Source: JABFSA01 sp963827515 (GTDB taxonomy: Bacteria; Acidobacteriota; Vicinamibacteria; Vicinamibacterales; UBA2999). Taken from it: a DNA stretch of 64,000 nucleotides. Shown piece after piece: positions 18,670-27,460 of the stretch (its first letter is position 1; each line of letters begins with the position of its first letter). The notes under the pieces were generated by a model. That model was not told the DNA's origin, did no database searches, and worked only from the letters and a program-made list of their open reading frames with translations. Both the position numbers and the translations under genes were made by a program. Location: the NCBI GenBank assembly GCA_963827515.1, contig CAWHBF010000006.1:50596-114595 (forward strand), given 5' to 3'.

Positions 18670-18721
18670 AGCGGAGGCTTTAGCCTCCGCGGACACGCGC
18701 ACGCTGAAGCGTGCGCTCTAC
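18666..18721 (+). repeat. 56-bp double-palindrome repeat, copy A
   Basis: The unit is bounded by GTAGAGC and GCTCTAC, inverted to each other. Inside are two hairpins: GCGGAGGCT/AGCCTCCGC around TT, and CGCACGCT/AGCGTGCG around GA. By reading, it is identical to copy C (24773-24828) and to the reverse complement of copy B (19989-20044). This is a REP-like dispersed intergenic element. Confidence 0.92.
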
Positions 18722-18755
18722 CGGAAAAACAGGAGTCGTTCTAAGGAGACATGCA

Positions 18756-19175
18756 ATGAGAGTTACATTTGGAATCGCCGTCGCGCTGCTGCTGGCGGCC
18801 GCAGCTCCGTCGCCCGCGCATCACGCCTTCGCCGTCGAGTTCGACGCGAAAGCCTGTGCGGACGTCACCGGGGTGTTGACGAAGGTCAACTACGAGAATC
18901 CCCATGCGTACCTGTTCGTCGATACGAAGAACGCCGCGGGGCAGGTCGAGGAGGCGACGTTTCAGCTCTCGTCAACCTCGAATCTGAGACGAGGCGGTGC
19001 GACGCCGGCTGTCTTGAACGCGAGTGTCGGCAAGGAAGTGGTGGTCAGAGGCTGTGGGTCGAGGAATGGCGAGAAGAACCGCTACGCGGCCTCGTTCATC
19101 AAGCTCGCCGACGGCACCATCCAGCGGCTCGGGCAGGATGTCGAAGGCGTCTTCGGCACCAAGATCTGGAAATAA
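18756..19175 (+). CDS. DUF6152 family secreted protein (copy 4)
   Basis: 139 aa from ATG 18756 (AAGGAG upstream; ATG 18751 is out of frame). A signal peptide ends in SPA, then HHAFAVEFDAKACADVTG, VNYENPHAYLFVDTK, and a C-terminal VEGVFGTKIWK. It differs from the other copies in two Cys residues (Cys in KACADVTG and Cys in VVRGCGSRNG), which could form a disulfide in the periplasm. It is 4 bp from its PDxSGxW partner, and the pair is bracketed by inverted copies of the 56-bp repeat. Confidence 0.82.
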   Translation: MRVTFGIAVALLLAAAAPSPAHHAFAVEFDAKACADVTGVLTKVNYENPHAYLFVDTKNAAGQVEEATFQLSSTSNLRRGGATPAVLNASVGKEVVVRGCGSRNGEKNRYAASFIKLADGTIQRLGQDVEGVFGTKIWK

Positions 19176-19179
19176 ACAG

Positions 19180-19992
19180 ATGAAAAAGTACATTGGCGTG
19201 CTGCTGATCACGACCGTGATGCTGCCGATCGCGGCCGCGGCGCAGGAGAAGCCAACCTTCGTCGAGGCGCGCGGCAGCGTCAAGCCGGTGCCGCTGCCGC
19301 CCGGCGGTCCGACGCCGCGCCTCCCGGATGGCAAGCCTGACTTCTCCGGCGTGTGGTTCGAAGGACCAACGGGAAAAGCCAACGCGTGGAGCGTGGATCG
19401 CGAGCAAGGACCTCCGGAAGACCCGATCCCGTGGCAGCCGTGGGCCGCAGAGAAACGCAACGCGATGACCCGGGTGGATCTCGAGTTGAGCAGCGCCTCG
19501 GTCAATTGCATGCCCGTGGGTACCCCGGGTATGTTCACGGAGAACGCGTTCGCGCACCAGATCATGATGAAGCCGGGGCTGATGATCCACCTGGTCGAGA
19601 TGAACAACCGGTGGCATGTCATCCACACAGACGGGCGGCCGCACAAGCCGCAGGAAGAGCTCGAGCCGTTGTTCTACGGCGACCAGACGGCACGCTGGGA
19701 AGGGGACATGCTTGTCATCGACTCCATCTCCATCGACACACGTGCGCAGATTCGTGACGGGTGGTTCCACAGCGACGCGCTGCACGTGATCGAACGGCTC
19801 CGTCGGCCGTCGGCGAACTATCTCGAGTATCAGCTCACGATCGAGGACCCGAAGGTGCTGACCAAGCCCTGGACGTCACCCTGGAACACCTTTACGCTCT
19901 CGGCCAATAACGAAGACTTGACCGAGAACTTCTGCACCAACAACGAGAACGTCGAGCAGCTCAGGAAATTGTATGAAACCCAGAAACCGTAG
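19180..19992 (+). CDS. Secreted PDxSGxW-family protein (copy 6)
   Basis: 270 aa. Signal peptide (MKKYIGVLLITTVMLPIAAA), then GGPTPRLPDGKPDFSGVW, VNCMPVGTPGMF, NRWHVIHTDGRPHKPQEE, FYGDQTARWEGDMLVIDSI, GWFHSDALHVIERLRRP, IEDPKVLTKPW. It ends NEDLTENFCTNNENVEQL, resembling the LCENNREV tail of copy 4 and the ICIENNQYG tail of copy 5. The conserved Cys-x-x-N-N tail may be a functional site. The stop codon falls inside repeat copy B. Confidence 0.82.
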   Translation: MKKYIGVLLITTVMLPIAAAAQEKPTFVEARGSVKPVPLPPGGPTPRLPDGKPDFSGVWFEGPTGKANAWSVDREQGPPEDPIPWQPWAAEKRNAMTRVDLELSSASVNCMPVGTPGMFTENAFAHQIMMKPGLMIHLVEMNNRWHVIHTDGRPHKPQEELEPLFYGDQTARWEGDMLVIDSISIDTRAQIRDGWFHSDALHVIERLRRPSANYLEYQLTIEDPKVLTKPWTSPWNTFTLSANNEDLTENFCTNNENVEQLRKLYETQKP

Positions 19993-20044
19993 AGCGCACG
20001 CTTCAGCGTGCGCGTGTCCGCGGAGGCTAAAGCCTCCGCTCTAC
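19989..20044 (-). repeat. 56-bp double-palindrome repeat, copy B (inverted)
   Basis: It reads as the exact reverse complement of copy A at 18666-18721. The two copies therefore form an inverted pair around the DUF6152/PDxSGxW genes 18756-19992. The previous gene's stop codon lies inside it. Confidence 0.92.
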
Positions 20045-20106
20045 GCCGAATCGAAAAGCGGTCTACTCATCGCATAGTCACTACCGAAATGGGAGGACAC
20101 AAAGTC

Positions 20107-23100
20107 ATGACGCGTGTAGCAAGGGCGTTCTCGATTCTTGCGCTGATCGTGCTGTTCAGCGCGCCTGCGTGGGCGCAGGCCACAGCTGAGCTCAATGGCC
20201 GGGTGACCGATTCCAGCGGCGCGGTGCTGCCGGGTGTCACCGTGACCGCAACGCAGACGGCGACCGGACTGGTGCGGACTGTCGTCACCGACGGCGACGG
20301 CAACTACCTGGTGTCCAACCTGCCAACAGGCCCCTATCGCCTGGAGGTCTCGCTCCAGGGGTTCAAGAGCTACGTGCAGACCGGGCTCGTGCTCACGGTC
20401 GGTGCGACGCCGACGGTGAACGCCGCCCTCGAGCTCGGCTCGCTCGAAGAGACGGTCACGGTGGAAGCGGCCGCGCCGATCGTGGATGTCCGCAGCGCCG
20501 GAATCAGTTCGGTGGTCGAGAACGAGCGGATCGTCGAGTTGCCGCTCCAGGGGCGTCAGGTGACCGACCTGCTCGTGCTCTCGGGGGCTGCGGTGCAGAC
20601 CGGTACGGCGACAGCCCGCGTGCTGCCGGGCGGTGTGAAGATCGCGGTGGCCGGCGGCCTCGAGACCGGCGTCGGGTACACGCTCGACGGCGCGACGCAC
20701 AACAACCCGCAGGAGAACGTGAACCTCCCGCTGCCGTTCCCTGATGCCCTCCAGGAGTTCCGCGTCGCGACGAGCGGCCTCTCCGCGCAGAACGGCTTCA
20801 AGTCGGCGGCGGCGGTCAACGCCGTGACCAAGTCGGGCACCAACCGGTTCTCCGGGAATGCATTCGAGTTCCTTCGCCACCATCGGTTCAACGCCACGAG
20901 CCCGTTTGCCTCGATTGGTCCGGATGGCAAGCGGAATGACGACGGCCTCAAGCGGAACCAGTTCGGGGGCACGCTGGGTGGTCCGATCCTGCGGGACCGG
21001 CTCTTCTTCTTCGGCGCGTTTCAAGCCACGCCGATCCGTCGGAGTCCGCCGTCAAGCATCGCGTGGGTGCCGACTCCAGCCATGCTGGCCGGTGACTTCA
21101 CGGCGTTCACGTCTCCGGCGTGCAATGGGGGTCGCCAGGTCACCCTGCGGGCACCCTATGTGAACAACCAGATCAACCCCGCACTCTTCAGTCCGGCCGG
21201 GGTGAATCTGGCCAAACGGCTGCCGAGCACGACCGATCCGTGCGGCCAGATTACGTACGAGTTCCCGGCGGACGCCGACGAGGCGCAGACGCTCGCCAGG
21301 CTCGACTATCAGACCGGCACGAAGCACTCCTTCTTCGGCCGGTACCTGCTGACGCGTTTCAAGGAGGATCCTGGATACGCCGGCGGGACGGACAACATTC
21401 TCAAGACCTCCGCCAAGGGTTCGGACATGTCGTCCCACTCGACAATCTTCGGTGCGACCACCGTGCTCAGCTCGTCGATGGTCAACGCGCTGCGGCTTGC
21501 GGTGAATACGGGAAAGGTCGACGTCTTTCAGACCCCGTTCTTTTCACCGAAGGACATCGGCGCGAATATTTACTCCTACGTGCCGGGGTACATGACGGTC
21601 AACGTCACTGGCGGCTTCCTGATGTATGACTCGAACTCGGCCAAGGCCCTGTTCCTGAACGACACGTATCAGCTGGCCGAGGATCTGACGGTCGTGCGGG
21701 GTAATCACCAGTTCGGCTTCGGCGCCAACCTGAACTACTTCAAGGGCAACCTCACCTCCACGGGGCGCGCCAATGGGAACTGGATCTTCAATGGGTCGGC
21801 CACCGGCCTGGGGCTTGCGGATTTGCTCGTTGGCCGCGTCACGAGCGTCGAGCACGGCGGCCCGAATCGCGTGATCGTGAACAACTGGCACATGGGGTTG
21901 TATGCACAGGACTCGTGGCGCGCGTCGAGCCGCGTGACGGTCAACGTCGGCGCGCGGTGGGAACCGTACTTCGGCCAGAACGTGGAGAACAACGCGATCG
22001 CGATCTTCAAGATGGAGAATTTCGAGCAGGTGATCAAGAGCCAGGTGTTCCTCAACGCGCCGGCCGGTTTGATCTATCCGGGAGATGAAGGGTTCCCACC
22101 GGGACAGACCGGGTTGGAGGTTCAGTGGTGGAACCTCGCGCCGCGCCTGGGCGTGGCGTGGGACGTCCACGGCGACGGCCGCCTGGCCGTGCGGTCGTCC
22201 TACTCCATGGGGTATGACTTCATGTCCGGCGAGTACCACAACATCAACTCGTCCGCGCCGCCGTTCGGCAACCGCTCGACGCTGGTTGACCCTCCGGGCC
22301 TGATGGACGATCCGTATCGATCCGTGGGTGGCGACCCCCATCCGATCGTGACCGGACCCAATACCCCGTATGTGGCCTTCGGCGGCTTCGGCACGATGGA
22401 TCCCGGCATCAACTCGCCGCGCGTGCAGTCGTGGAACGTCACGGTCGAGCAGCAGCTCGGGTCGCAGTGGGGCGTGAGCGCCAGCTATCTGGGGAGCTAT
22501 TCGGATCGATTGTGGGCGCCGATTTCGCTGAACCCGGGGATTTACATGGGGATGGGTCCCTGCACGCTTCGCAACGGCGTGACGTACCCGGTGTGTTCGA
22601 CGAACGCCAACCTCAACTTCCGGCGCGTGCTGTATCAGCAGAACCCGACGGAGGCCGCGTTCATCGGGGGGCTGGATCTCCACACGGACGTGGGCGACCA
22701 GAACTACCGGGGGCTGAAGCTGGCGGCACAGCGCCGTGCCGTCAACGGCGTAAGCCTGAGCGGCAACTACACCCTGTCGCGCTGCTTCGGCCTCGCGACG
22801 ACCAGTCGCTTCACCCAGACCAGCGGCGGCCTCGTGGATCCGACCAATCCGGCGTACGACGAAGGCTATTGCGACCAGGATCGGAAGCACCTGGCAACGC
22901 TGACCGTCGGGTACGAGACGCCGGATCTGGACAATGCCGTGATGCGCGCGCTCGCCTCGCACTGGCGGCTCTCGGGGATTCTGACCGCGCAGTCGGGCCG
23001 CCGGCTCAACATCTTGAGCGGTATCGACAATGCGTTCACCGGTATTGGCAACCAGCGGCCCGATCAGGTCAGCGACGACTTCTACCCTGAGGAGCGGACG

Positions 23101-23397
23101 CTGACGAACTACTTCAACCGAGCGGCGTTTGCGCAGCCGGCACCCGGCACGCTGGGCACCCTCCCTCGTAACGCCGTGGTGGGCCCGGACTACTGGAACG
23201 TCAACCTGGCCGTGTCGAAGCTGATCAATGTCACCGGGACGCAGCGGTTGGAAGTCCGCATCGAGACGTTCAACCTCTTCAACCGCTTCAACTGGGGCGA
23301 CCCGGCCGTGAACTTCAACGCCGGCACGTTCGGCCGCATCACGACGCAGGCCGGAGAGCCTCGCATCATCCAGTTCGGCATCAAGTACGACTTCTAG
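20107..23397 (+). CDS. TonB-dependent receptor with carboxypeptidase-regulatory-like domain (Oar-like)
   Basis: 1096 aa from ATG 20107, placed 10 bp after GGGAGG; earlier ATGs run back into the repeat. Signal peptide ends in AWAQ. A carboxypeptidase-regulatory-like domain follows (LNGRVTDSSGAVLPGVTVT, TGPYRLEVSLQGF), then LEETVTVEAAAPIVDV (TonB-box-like), a plug with VNAVTKSGTNRFSGNAFEFL and FGGTLGGPILRDRLFFF, and a barrel ending FGIKYDF. This is the classical Oar-type layout and the full-length paralogue of the truncated gene at the window start. It imports an unknown ligand through the outer membrane. Confidence 0.93.
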   Translation: MTRVARAFSILALIVLFSAPAWAQATAELNGRVTDSSGAVLPGVTVTATQTATGLVRTVVTDGDGNYLVSNLPTGPYRLEVSLQGFKSYVQTGLVLTVGATPTVNAALELGSLEETVTVEAAAPIVDVRSAGISSVVENERIVELPLQGRQVTDLLVLSGAAVQTGTATARVLPGGVKIAVAGGLETGVGYTLDGATHNNPQENVNLPLPFPDALQEFRVATSGLSAQNGFKSAAAVNAVTKSGTNRFSGNAFEFLRHHRFNATSPFASIGPDGKRNDDGLKRNQFGGTLGGPILRDRLFFFGAFQATPIRRSPPSSIAWVPTPAMLAGDFTAFTSPACNGGRQVTLRAPYVNNQINPALFSPAGVNLAKRLPSTTDPCGQITYEFPADADEAQTLARLDYQTGTKHSFFGRYLLTRFKEDPGYAGGTDNILKTSAKGSDMSSHSTIFGATTVLSSSMVNALRLAVNTGKVDVFQTPFFSPKDIGANIYSYVPGYMTVNVTGGFLMYDSNSAKALFLNDTYQLAEDLTVVRGNHQFGFGANLNYFKGNLTSTGRANGNWIFNGSATGLGLADLLVGRVTSVEHGGPNRVIVNNWHMGLYAQDSWRASSRVTVNVGARWEPYFGQNVENNAIAIFKMENFEQVIKSQVFLNAPAGLIYPGDEGFPPGQTGLEVQWWNLAPRLGVAWDVHGDGRLAVRSSYSMGYDFMSGEYHNINSSAPPFGNRSTLVDPPGLMDDPYRSVGGDPHPIVTGPNTPYVAFGGFGTMDPGINSPRVQSWNVTVEQQLGSQWGVSASYLGSYSDRLWAPISLNPGIYMGMGPCTLRNGVTYPVCSTNANLNFRRVLYQQNPTEAAFIGGLDLHTDVGDQNYRGLKLAAQRRAVNGVSLSGNYTLSRCFGLATTSRFTQTSGGLVDPTNPAYDEGYCDQDRKHLATLTVGYETPDLDNAVMRALASHWRLSGILTAQSGRRLNILSGIDNAFTGIGNQRPDQVSDDFYPEERTLTNYFNRAAFAQPAPGTLGTLPRNAVVGPDYWNVNLAVSKLINVTGTQRLEVRIETFNLFNRFNWGDPAVNFNAGTFGRITTQAGEPRIIQFGIKYDF

Positions 23398-23484
23398 TCG
23401 CTAGACCGTTTCTCGATTCAGCGTGAGTGAGCTTGCCTTCGCGTAGCTTCGGCGGACTGCCGTAGCCTTGGCGGAGGCGGTTAG

Positions 23485-23584
23485 CCTACGCGGCTACGCG
23501 CTACCGAAGCTACCGCTACCGAGCTACCGCGCTACCGGCTAGCCGGCTACCAGCTACCGGCTACCAGCTACCAGCTACCCGCTA
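23485..23584. repeat. Low-complexity GCTACC-type short repeats
   Basis: A run of imperfect 6-7 bp units (CTACCG, CTACCAG, CTAGCCGG) fills the gap before the permease gene. Read on the other strand, the units resemble the GGTAGC units at 34437-34485. No gene lies here. Confidence 0.7.
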
Positions 23585-23634
23585 GTTGTGCGATGCTCGC
23601 TGCATCATCGCTCCAGGCGAAGACATCGATTCCC

Positions 23635-24755
23635 ATGAACGACACCCGCTTCCGGCGCGCGTTCCTGCTCCTCTTGGTGGTGGCGATCTCGGTCGCGTTC
23701 ATCGCCATGGTGCGCGAGTTCGTGTTCACCATTCTGCTGGCGGCGACGTTCACCGCCTTGTGCTATCCGGCCTATCTGCGATTGCTCCGATGTTCGGAGG
23801 ACGTCCCCGTTGGCGGCGCTGGGCACGCTCGTGCTGTTGCTGTTGCTGGTCCTGGCCCCTCTGGTGTCAGTCCTCGGCGTGGCCGCCAACGAGGCGCTCC
23901 GCCTGACGGACTCCGTCGGCCCCCGTCTCGCGAAGATCGTCAGCGAGCCGACGGCAATCGATGCGCAATTGCAGCGATTGCCTGGGTACTCCTACGTCAG
24001 CGCCATACCGGGAACAGCTCCTCACGAAGGTCGGAGAACTGATCGGCGGTGTGAGCGCCTTTCTTTTCAAGGTGCTGTCGGCTACCACCCGGGCCACGGC
24101 TCTGTTCGTGTTCCACTCTTTCGTGCTGCTCTATGCGATGTACTTCTTCCTGACAGGTGGGCCCAAACTTCTCAGAGGCGTCCTGGCGTACGTGCCGCTG
24201 GCGGACGTGGACAAGCAGCGGATGCTGGAGAAGTTCGTCTCGGTGACGCGGGCCACGCTCAAGGGCACGATTCTCATCGGGGCTGCGCAAGGGTTTCTCG
24301 GGGGCCTGGCATTCTGGGTAGCCGGTATCGAGGGGCCGGTCTTCTGGGGCACGGTAATGACGGTGCTGTCCATCATCCCTGGCGTCGGCGGCGCGCTGGT
24401 GTGGGTGCCTGCTGTGATCATCCTGGCCGCTACCGGAGAGTTGTGGACGAGTGCGGCGCTCGCGGCATTTAACGCGCTCGTGGTCGGCAGCATCGACAAC
24501 CTGATGCGTCCCACATTGGTGGGGCGCGACACGCAGCTGCACGAGCTGCTGATCTTCCTTTCGACGCTTGGGGGCCTGATGTTCTTCGGTGCCTCCGGTT
24601 TCATTCTCGGACCCGTGCTCGCGGCGCTCTTCGTCACGGTGTGGGAGATGTTCGGGATCGCCTTCCAACGGGAGCTTGCCGAGCCCACGTCGATCATCAC
24701 TGATCCGAACGCGCCCGTGGTGCCCGCGACGCCTCGCGGGAACGGTCAGACCTAG
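23635..24755 (+). pseudogene. AI-2E family permease (PerM/YdiK-like), two one-base frameshifts
   Basis: About 372 aa after correction. Three frames join: MNDTRFRRAFLLLLVV at the start, then LAALGTLVLLLLLVLAPL, then YREQLLTKVGELIGG to the end. Single-C deletions in CCCC (23805-23808) and CC (24003-24004) give one continuous protein. Family features are the paired N-terminal helices, the central soluble segment, and the C-terminal helices with GTVMTVLSIIPGVGGALVW, GSIDNLMRPTLVG and GGLMFFGASGFILGPVLAAL. These proteins export autoinducer-2 or act as ion antiporters; the substrate here is not known. Confidence 0.85.
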
Positions 24756-24772
24756 ACCTCTTTCGATTCGCC

Positions 24773-24828
24773 GTAGAGCGGAGGCTTTAGCCTCCGCGGA
24801 CACGCGCACGCTGAAGCGTGCGCTCTAC
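24773..24828 (+). repeat. 56-bp double-palindrome repeat, copy C
   Basis: It is identical to copy A by eye and in the same orientation. It lies just after the permease stop codon, where its strong hairpins could also end transcription. Confidence 0.92.
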
Positions 24829-24830
24829 AG

Positions 24831-24972
24831 CGAAACGCAATCGCTCTCTAGCCTAAAACAACGAGCCAGCTCAAACCACGAAGACGCGAAGGAACGTTTC
24901 TTCCGTACCCTCGTGCTCTTCGTGCCTTCGTGGTTCGCGGGATGTACGAGCGAAACGCAAATCGCTCTCTAG
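24831..24972. repeat. Direct repeat pair around an inverted cacgaag sequence
   Basis: The 21-22 bp sequence at 24831-24851 (CGAAACGCAATCGCTCTCTAG) recurs at 24951-24972 with one extra A. Between them AACCACGAAG faces CTTCGTGGTT, so the interval can fold. The second copy supplies the stop codon of the minus-strand protease gene. Confidence 0.65.
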
Positions 24973-25676
24973 GACGCAAGAGGCGCGGAGCGATTCAGCT
25001 CCCGCCGATGCAGTCGCCAGGCGGGCATGAACTGATCCATCAGTCGCGCGAATCGCCTGTTGTGGCTGGCTTCCAGCAGATGAACCATCTCGTGCACGAT
25101 GACGTACTCGAGGCACGCCGGCGGCTTCTTCGCCAGCTCCGCACTGAGGCGGATTCGACGAGACCGCGGCGTACAGCTTCCCCATCGCGTCGTCATGTGA
25201 CGCACTGAGACCTGCGCGACCGCGACTCTCAGAAGCGGTTCCCATTTGGCAACCAACGGCGGGGCGGTAGCCTGGACCAGTGTCCGGTGCCACGCCCGCA
25301 CCAGCCGCTCTCTCGCGGCGACGCTCGATGCTGAATGGACATGAAGGAGGAGTGTCTGATCCGCCAGCTCGACGAAGGGCCTGCCATCAGTGGCGACCAC
25401 TTTGAGCATGCATTCGCGCCCCCAGACCATGTGAATCTCATCGTCGAGGTACGCGCACGGCACGTGCGGTTGTCTCGACTGCAGCTTCTCCTGCTGCTGA
25501 CGAATCCAGTCCCGTTTCGACGCCACGAACCGGCGGATGGTCTCGGCGCCCATCCGCAACGGTGCGGAGATCCGCACCTGGCCGATCGGCGGATGAACGC
25601 TCAGACGGAGATACTTGACTCTCTTGTGAACGACATCGAGCAACGCACAGTCGCCCAGGTGGATCTGTGTGAGCAT
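24969..25676 (-). CDS. YgjP-like zinc metallopeptidase (SprT/DUF45 type)
   Basis: 235 aa. The C-terminal third has the metal motif EYVIVHEMVHLLEASHN (HExxH plus a downstream His) and the preceding RWGSCTPRSRRIRLS block, both typical of the YgjP/DUF45 family of minigluzincin-like proteases. The N-terminal half is the family's basic beta region (KRVKYLRLSVHPPIGQVRIS). No signal peptide, so it is cytosolic. The start codon directly abuts the corrected stop of the SUI1-like gene, so the two form an operon. The natural substrate of the family is not settled. Confidence 0.85.
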   Translation of the reverse strand: MLTQIHLGDCALLDVVHKRVKYLRLSVHPPIGQVRISAPLRMGAETIRRFVASKRDWIRQQQEKLQSRQPHVPCAYLDDEIHMVWGRECMLKVVATDGRPFVELADQTLLLHVHSASSVAARERLVRAWHRTLVQATAPPLVAKWEPLLRVAVAQVSVRHMTTRWGSCTPRSRRIRLSAELAKKPPACLEYVIVHEMVHLLEASHNRRFARLMDQFMPAWRLHRRELNRSAPLAS

Positions 25677-26034
25677 TCCATCCCTTGACGGTGAAACCTT
25701 TGTCGGTCAGCACGGCGCGCACGCGATCGCGCAGGTCGCCCTGCAGCTGAACGCCGCCATCGAGCACGGCACCCCCGGTGCCGCACACCCGCTTCAACTC
25801 CTGGCTCAGGTCCTTGAGAAAGGCGGGGTTGTTGGGCAGACCGTCGACGACGGTCACCATCTTTCCGCCGCGACCGGCTTTCTCCATTCGCAGCTTGGCG
25901 ACGATGCGGCGCGGCAGGGAAGGGGAGGCGCTCTCGGTTTTGCCGCAGCGGCAGGACTGTTGCGGCGCGCCGCAGCCGGGACACATCCGGCCGATGCTGC
26001 TGGAGAAGACGAGTCGTGCGTTTGGGTCGGCCAT
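25677..26034 (-). pseudogene. SUI1/YciH-like translation factor, frameshift at the stop
   Basis: 118 aa after correction, homologous to E. coli YciH: MADPNARLVFSSSIGR, GRGGKMVTVVDGLPNN, GTGGAVLDGGVQLQGD, VRAVLTDKGFTVKG. An N-terminal Cys cluster (CPGCGAPQQSCRC) may bind zinc. As written, the frame runs on 80 codons through the protease gene to 25438. Removing one G of the pair at 25678-25679 makes TGA directly followed by the protease ATG. SUI1 proteins bind the 30S subunit and affect start-site fidelity; the bacterial role is poorly known. Confidence 0.8.
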
Positions 26035-26101
26035 CGCCTAGCGAGTCCCGCCGGCCTCGCACTGGCGAGACCGGCGGAGGAAGAGAAGAGAGGGAACCGC
26101 G

Positions 26102-27316
26102 CTATTTCAGAACGGGCGCGAACTTCTGGATGCGCTTGGCCTGTTCGACCTCGCCCGTGTAGATGTTCCCTTTGGAGTCCGCCGCGATGGCGTTCACCCA
26201 ATGGAGCATCCCGGCGTAGCGGCCGTTGCCGCCGAACGACCCGAGCGTCTTGCCGCTCTGTCGGTCGAGAATCCAGACGCGGTTGTTCGTCCCATCCGCG
26301 ACGTACAGATACTTCTGTTCCTGATCGCGTGAGATTGCCAGCTTGTAGGTGGTGCCGCACGGAGGCATCTTCGTGTTGGCAAGCCCACCGCACCCTTCGC
26401 CGCGGCCCGGCGTGTTGGGTGACACGGAGAACTCCTTCACGAACTTGCCTTCCGTCGTGAACACCTGGATCCGGTTCTGGCCACGTTCGCCGATGTAGAC
26501 CTGCCGGTCGTTGGAGATTTCGACGAAGTGCAGGTCAGGCACGAAGTTCTTTTCGGGCGGCGGCGGTGCGCCGGTCCACTTGTAGGGCGGAGTGGGCTCG
26601 TTCGAGATTTCACTCAAGGGCATTCCATGACCGCCCCACCCGCGCTTGTAGTCACCGGTGGTCGCGTCGTAGATCACCACGCGCTTCTGCTGAATGATGT
26701 AGATCTCGTTGGCCACCTCGTCAATCTGGAACCGTCCCTTGTTGGTGAGGAACGAGGTTTCCTGATTGTTTTCCGGCATCATCCCCGCCTCTGCAGGCGG
26801 ACGATGCCCGAAGTCCCACACGAACTTCCCGTCGCGCGTGAACTTCATGATGCTGTCCTGCGGAGCCGTGCCCGCAATCCAGACGAAGCCCTTCTTATCC
26901 GCGATCACCGTCTGCATGGCGGTCGGCCACTGCGGGTGGTATCCGGGGCCGCCCCACGCGTTGAGCACGTTGCCTTCCTGGTCCAGTTCGATGATCTCGG
27001 GACCGCGGACGCAGCAGTCGATTCGCGGTGGGTTGTCGCCCCCGCCGATCTCGTCGCCTTCGGCGACCGCTCCACGATTGACGAACCAGATGTGGTCCAT
27101 GTGATCCACACCTATGCCCGTGACCTGCTGCATGCTCCAGCGATTCTTCAACGGCTTCGGCCAGAACGGGTCCACCTTGAACATCGGCGCTCCGTTGGCA
27201 TCGATGACCTGGTTCCGCGGGACCTGCGTGCTCCCGATAGATGCTGTGAGCGCCAGGACACAGAACAATCCAAGGCTGACGGCAGACGTCCTAATGAGTA
27301 GTTTCCTCGTCCTCAC
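26102..27316 (-). CDS. Secreted NHL-repeat / six-bladed beta-propeller protein
   Basis: 404 aa with a signal peptide (MRTRKLLIRTSAVSLGLFCV...). Repeated blades carry the NHL-type signature GxIYVADxxNxRVWIxD: HMDHIWFVNRGAVAEGD, KGFVWIAGTAPQDSIMKF, RQVYIGERGQNRIQVF, YLYVADGTNNRVWILD, KGNIYTGEVEQAKRIQKF. Similar to peptidyl-hydroxyglycine-lyase-like propellers, but no catalytic set can be confirmed by eye. It probably binds a ligand or protein in the periplasm. A lone gene, with a gap to its minus-strand neighbour. Confidence 0.82.
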   Translation of the reverse strand: MRTRKLLIRTSAVSLGLFCVLALTASIGSTQVPRNQVIDANGAPMFKVDPFWPKPLKNRWSMQQVTGIGVDHMDHIWFVNRGAVAEGDEIGGGDNPPRIDCCVRGPEIIELDQEGNVLNAWGGPGYHPQWPTAMQTVIADKKGFVWIAGTAPQDSIMKFTRDGKFVWDFGHRPPAEAGMMPENNQETSFLTNKGRFQIDEVANEIYIIQQKRVVIYDATTGDYKRGWGGHGMPLSEISNEPTPPYKWTGAPPPPEKNFVPDLHFVEISNDRQVYIGERGQNRIQVFTTEGKFVKEFSVSPNTPGRGEGCGGLANTKMPPCGTTYKLAISRDQEQKYLYVADGTNNRVWILDRQSGKTLGSFGGNGRYAGMLHWVNAIAADSKGNIYTGEVEQAKRIQKFAPVLK

Positions 27317-27460
27317 GGGTCTTCCCTCCTGTTTTGGAAAAAGCGAGGCAACGCTATCACACTCGCCCGACGGCCGCGCGCCAAATTGCCGTCGACGGCC
27401 TTGATTATCCCCGGATGGAAGCGTAGTGTTTCGTCTGTGTCGTCAGCTGAACGATTTTCG

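Noticed and set aside
18666..20044. 56-bp repeats considered as a CRISPR array
   Set aside because: Copies are 1.3 to 4.8 kb apart and internally palindromic, with genes in between and no regular spacers or cas genes.
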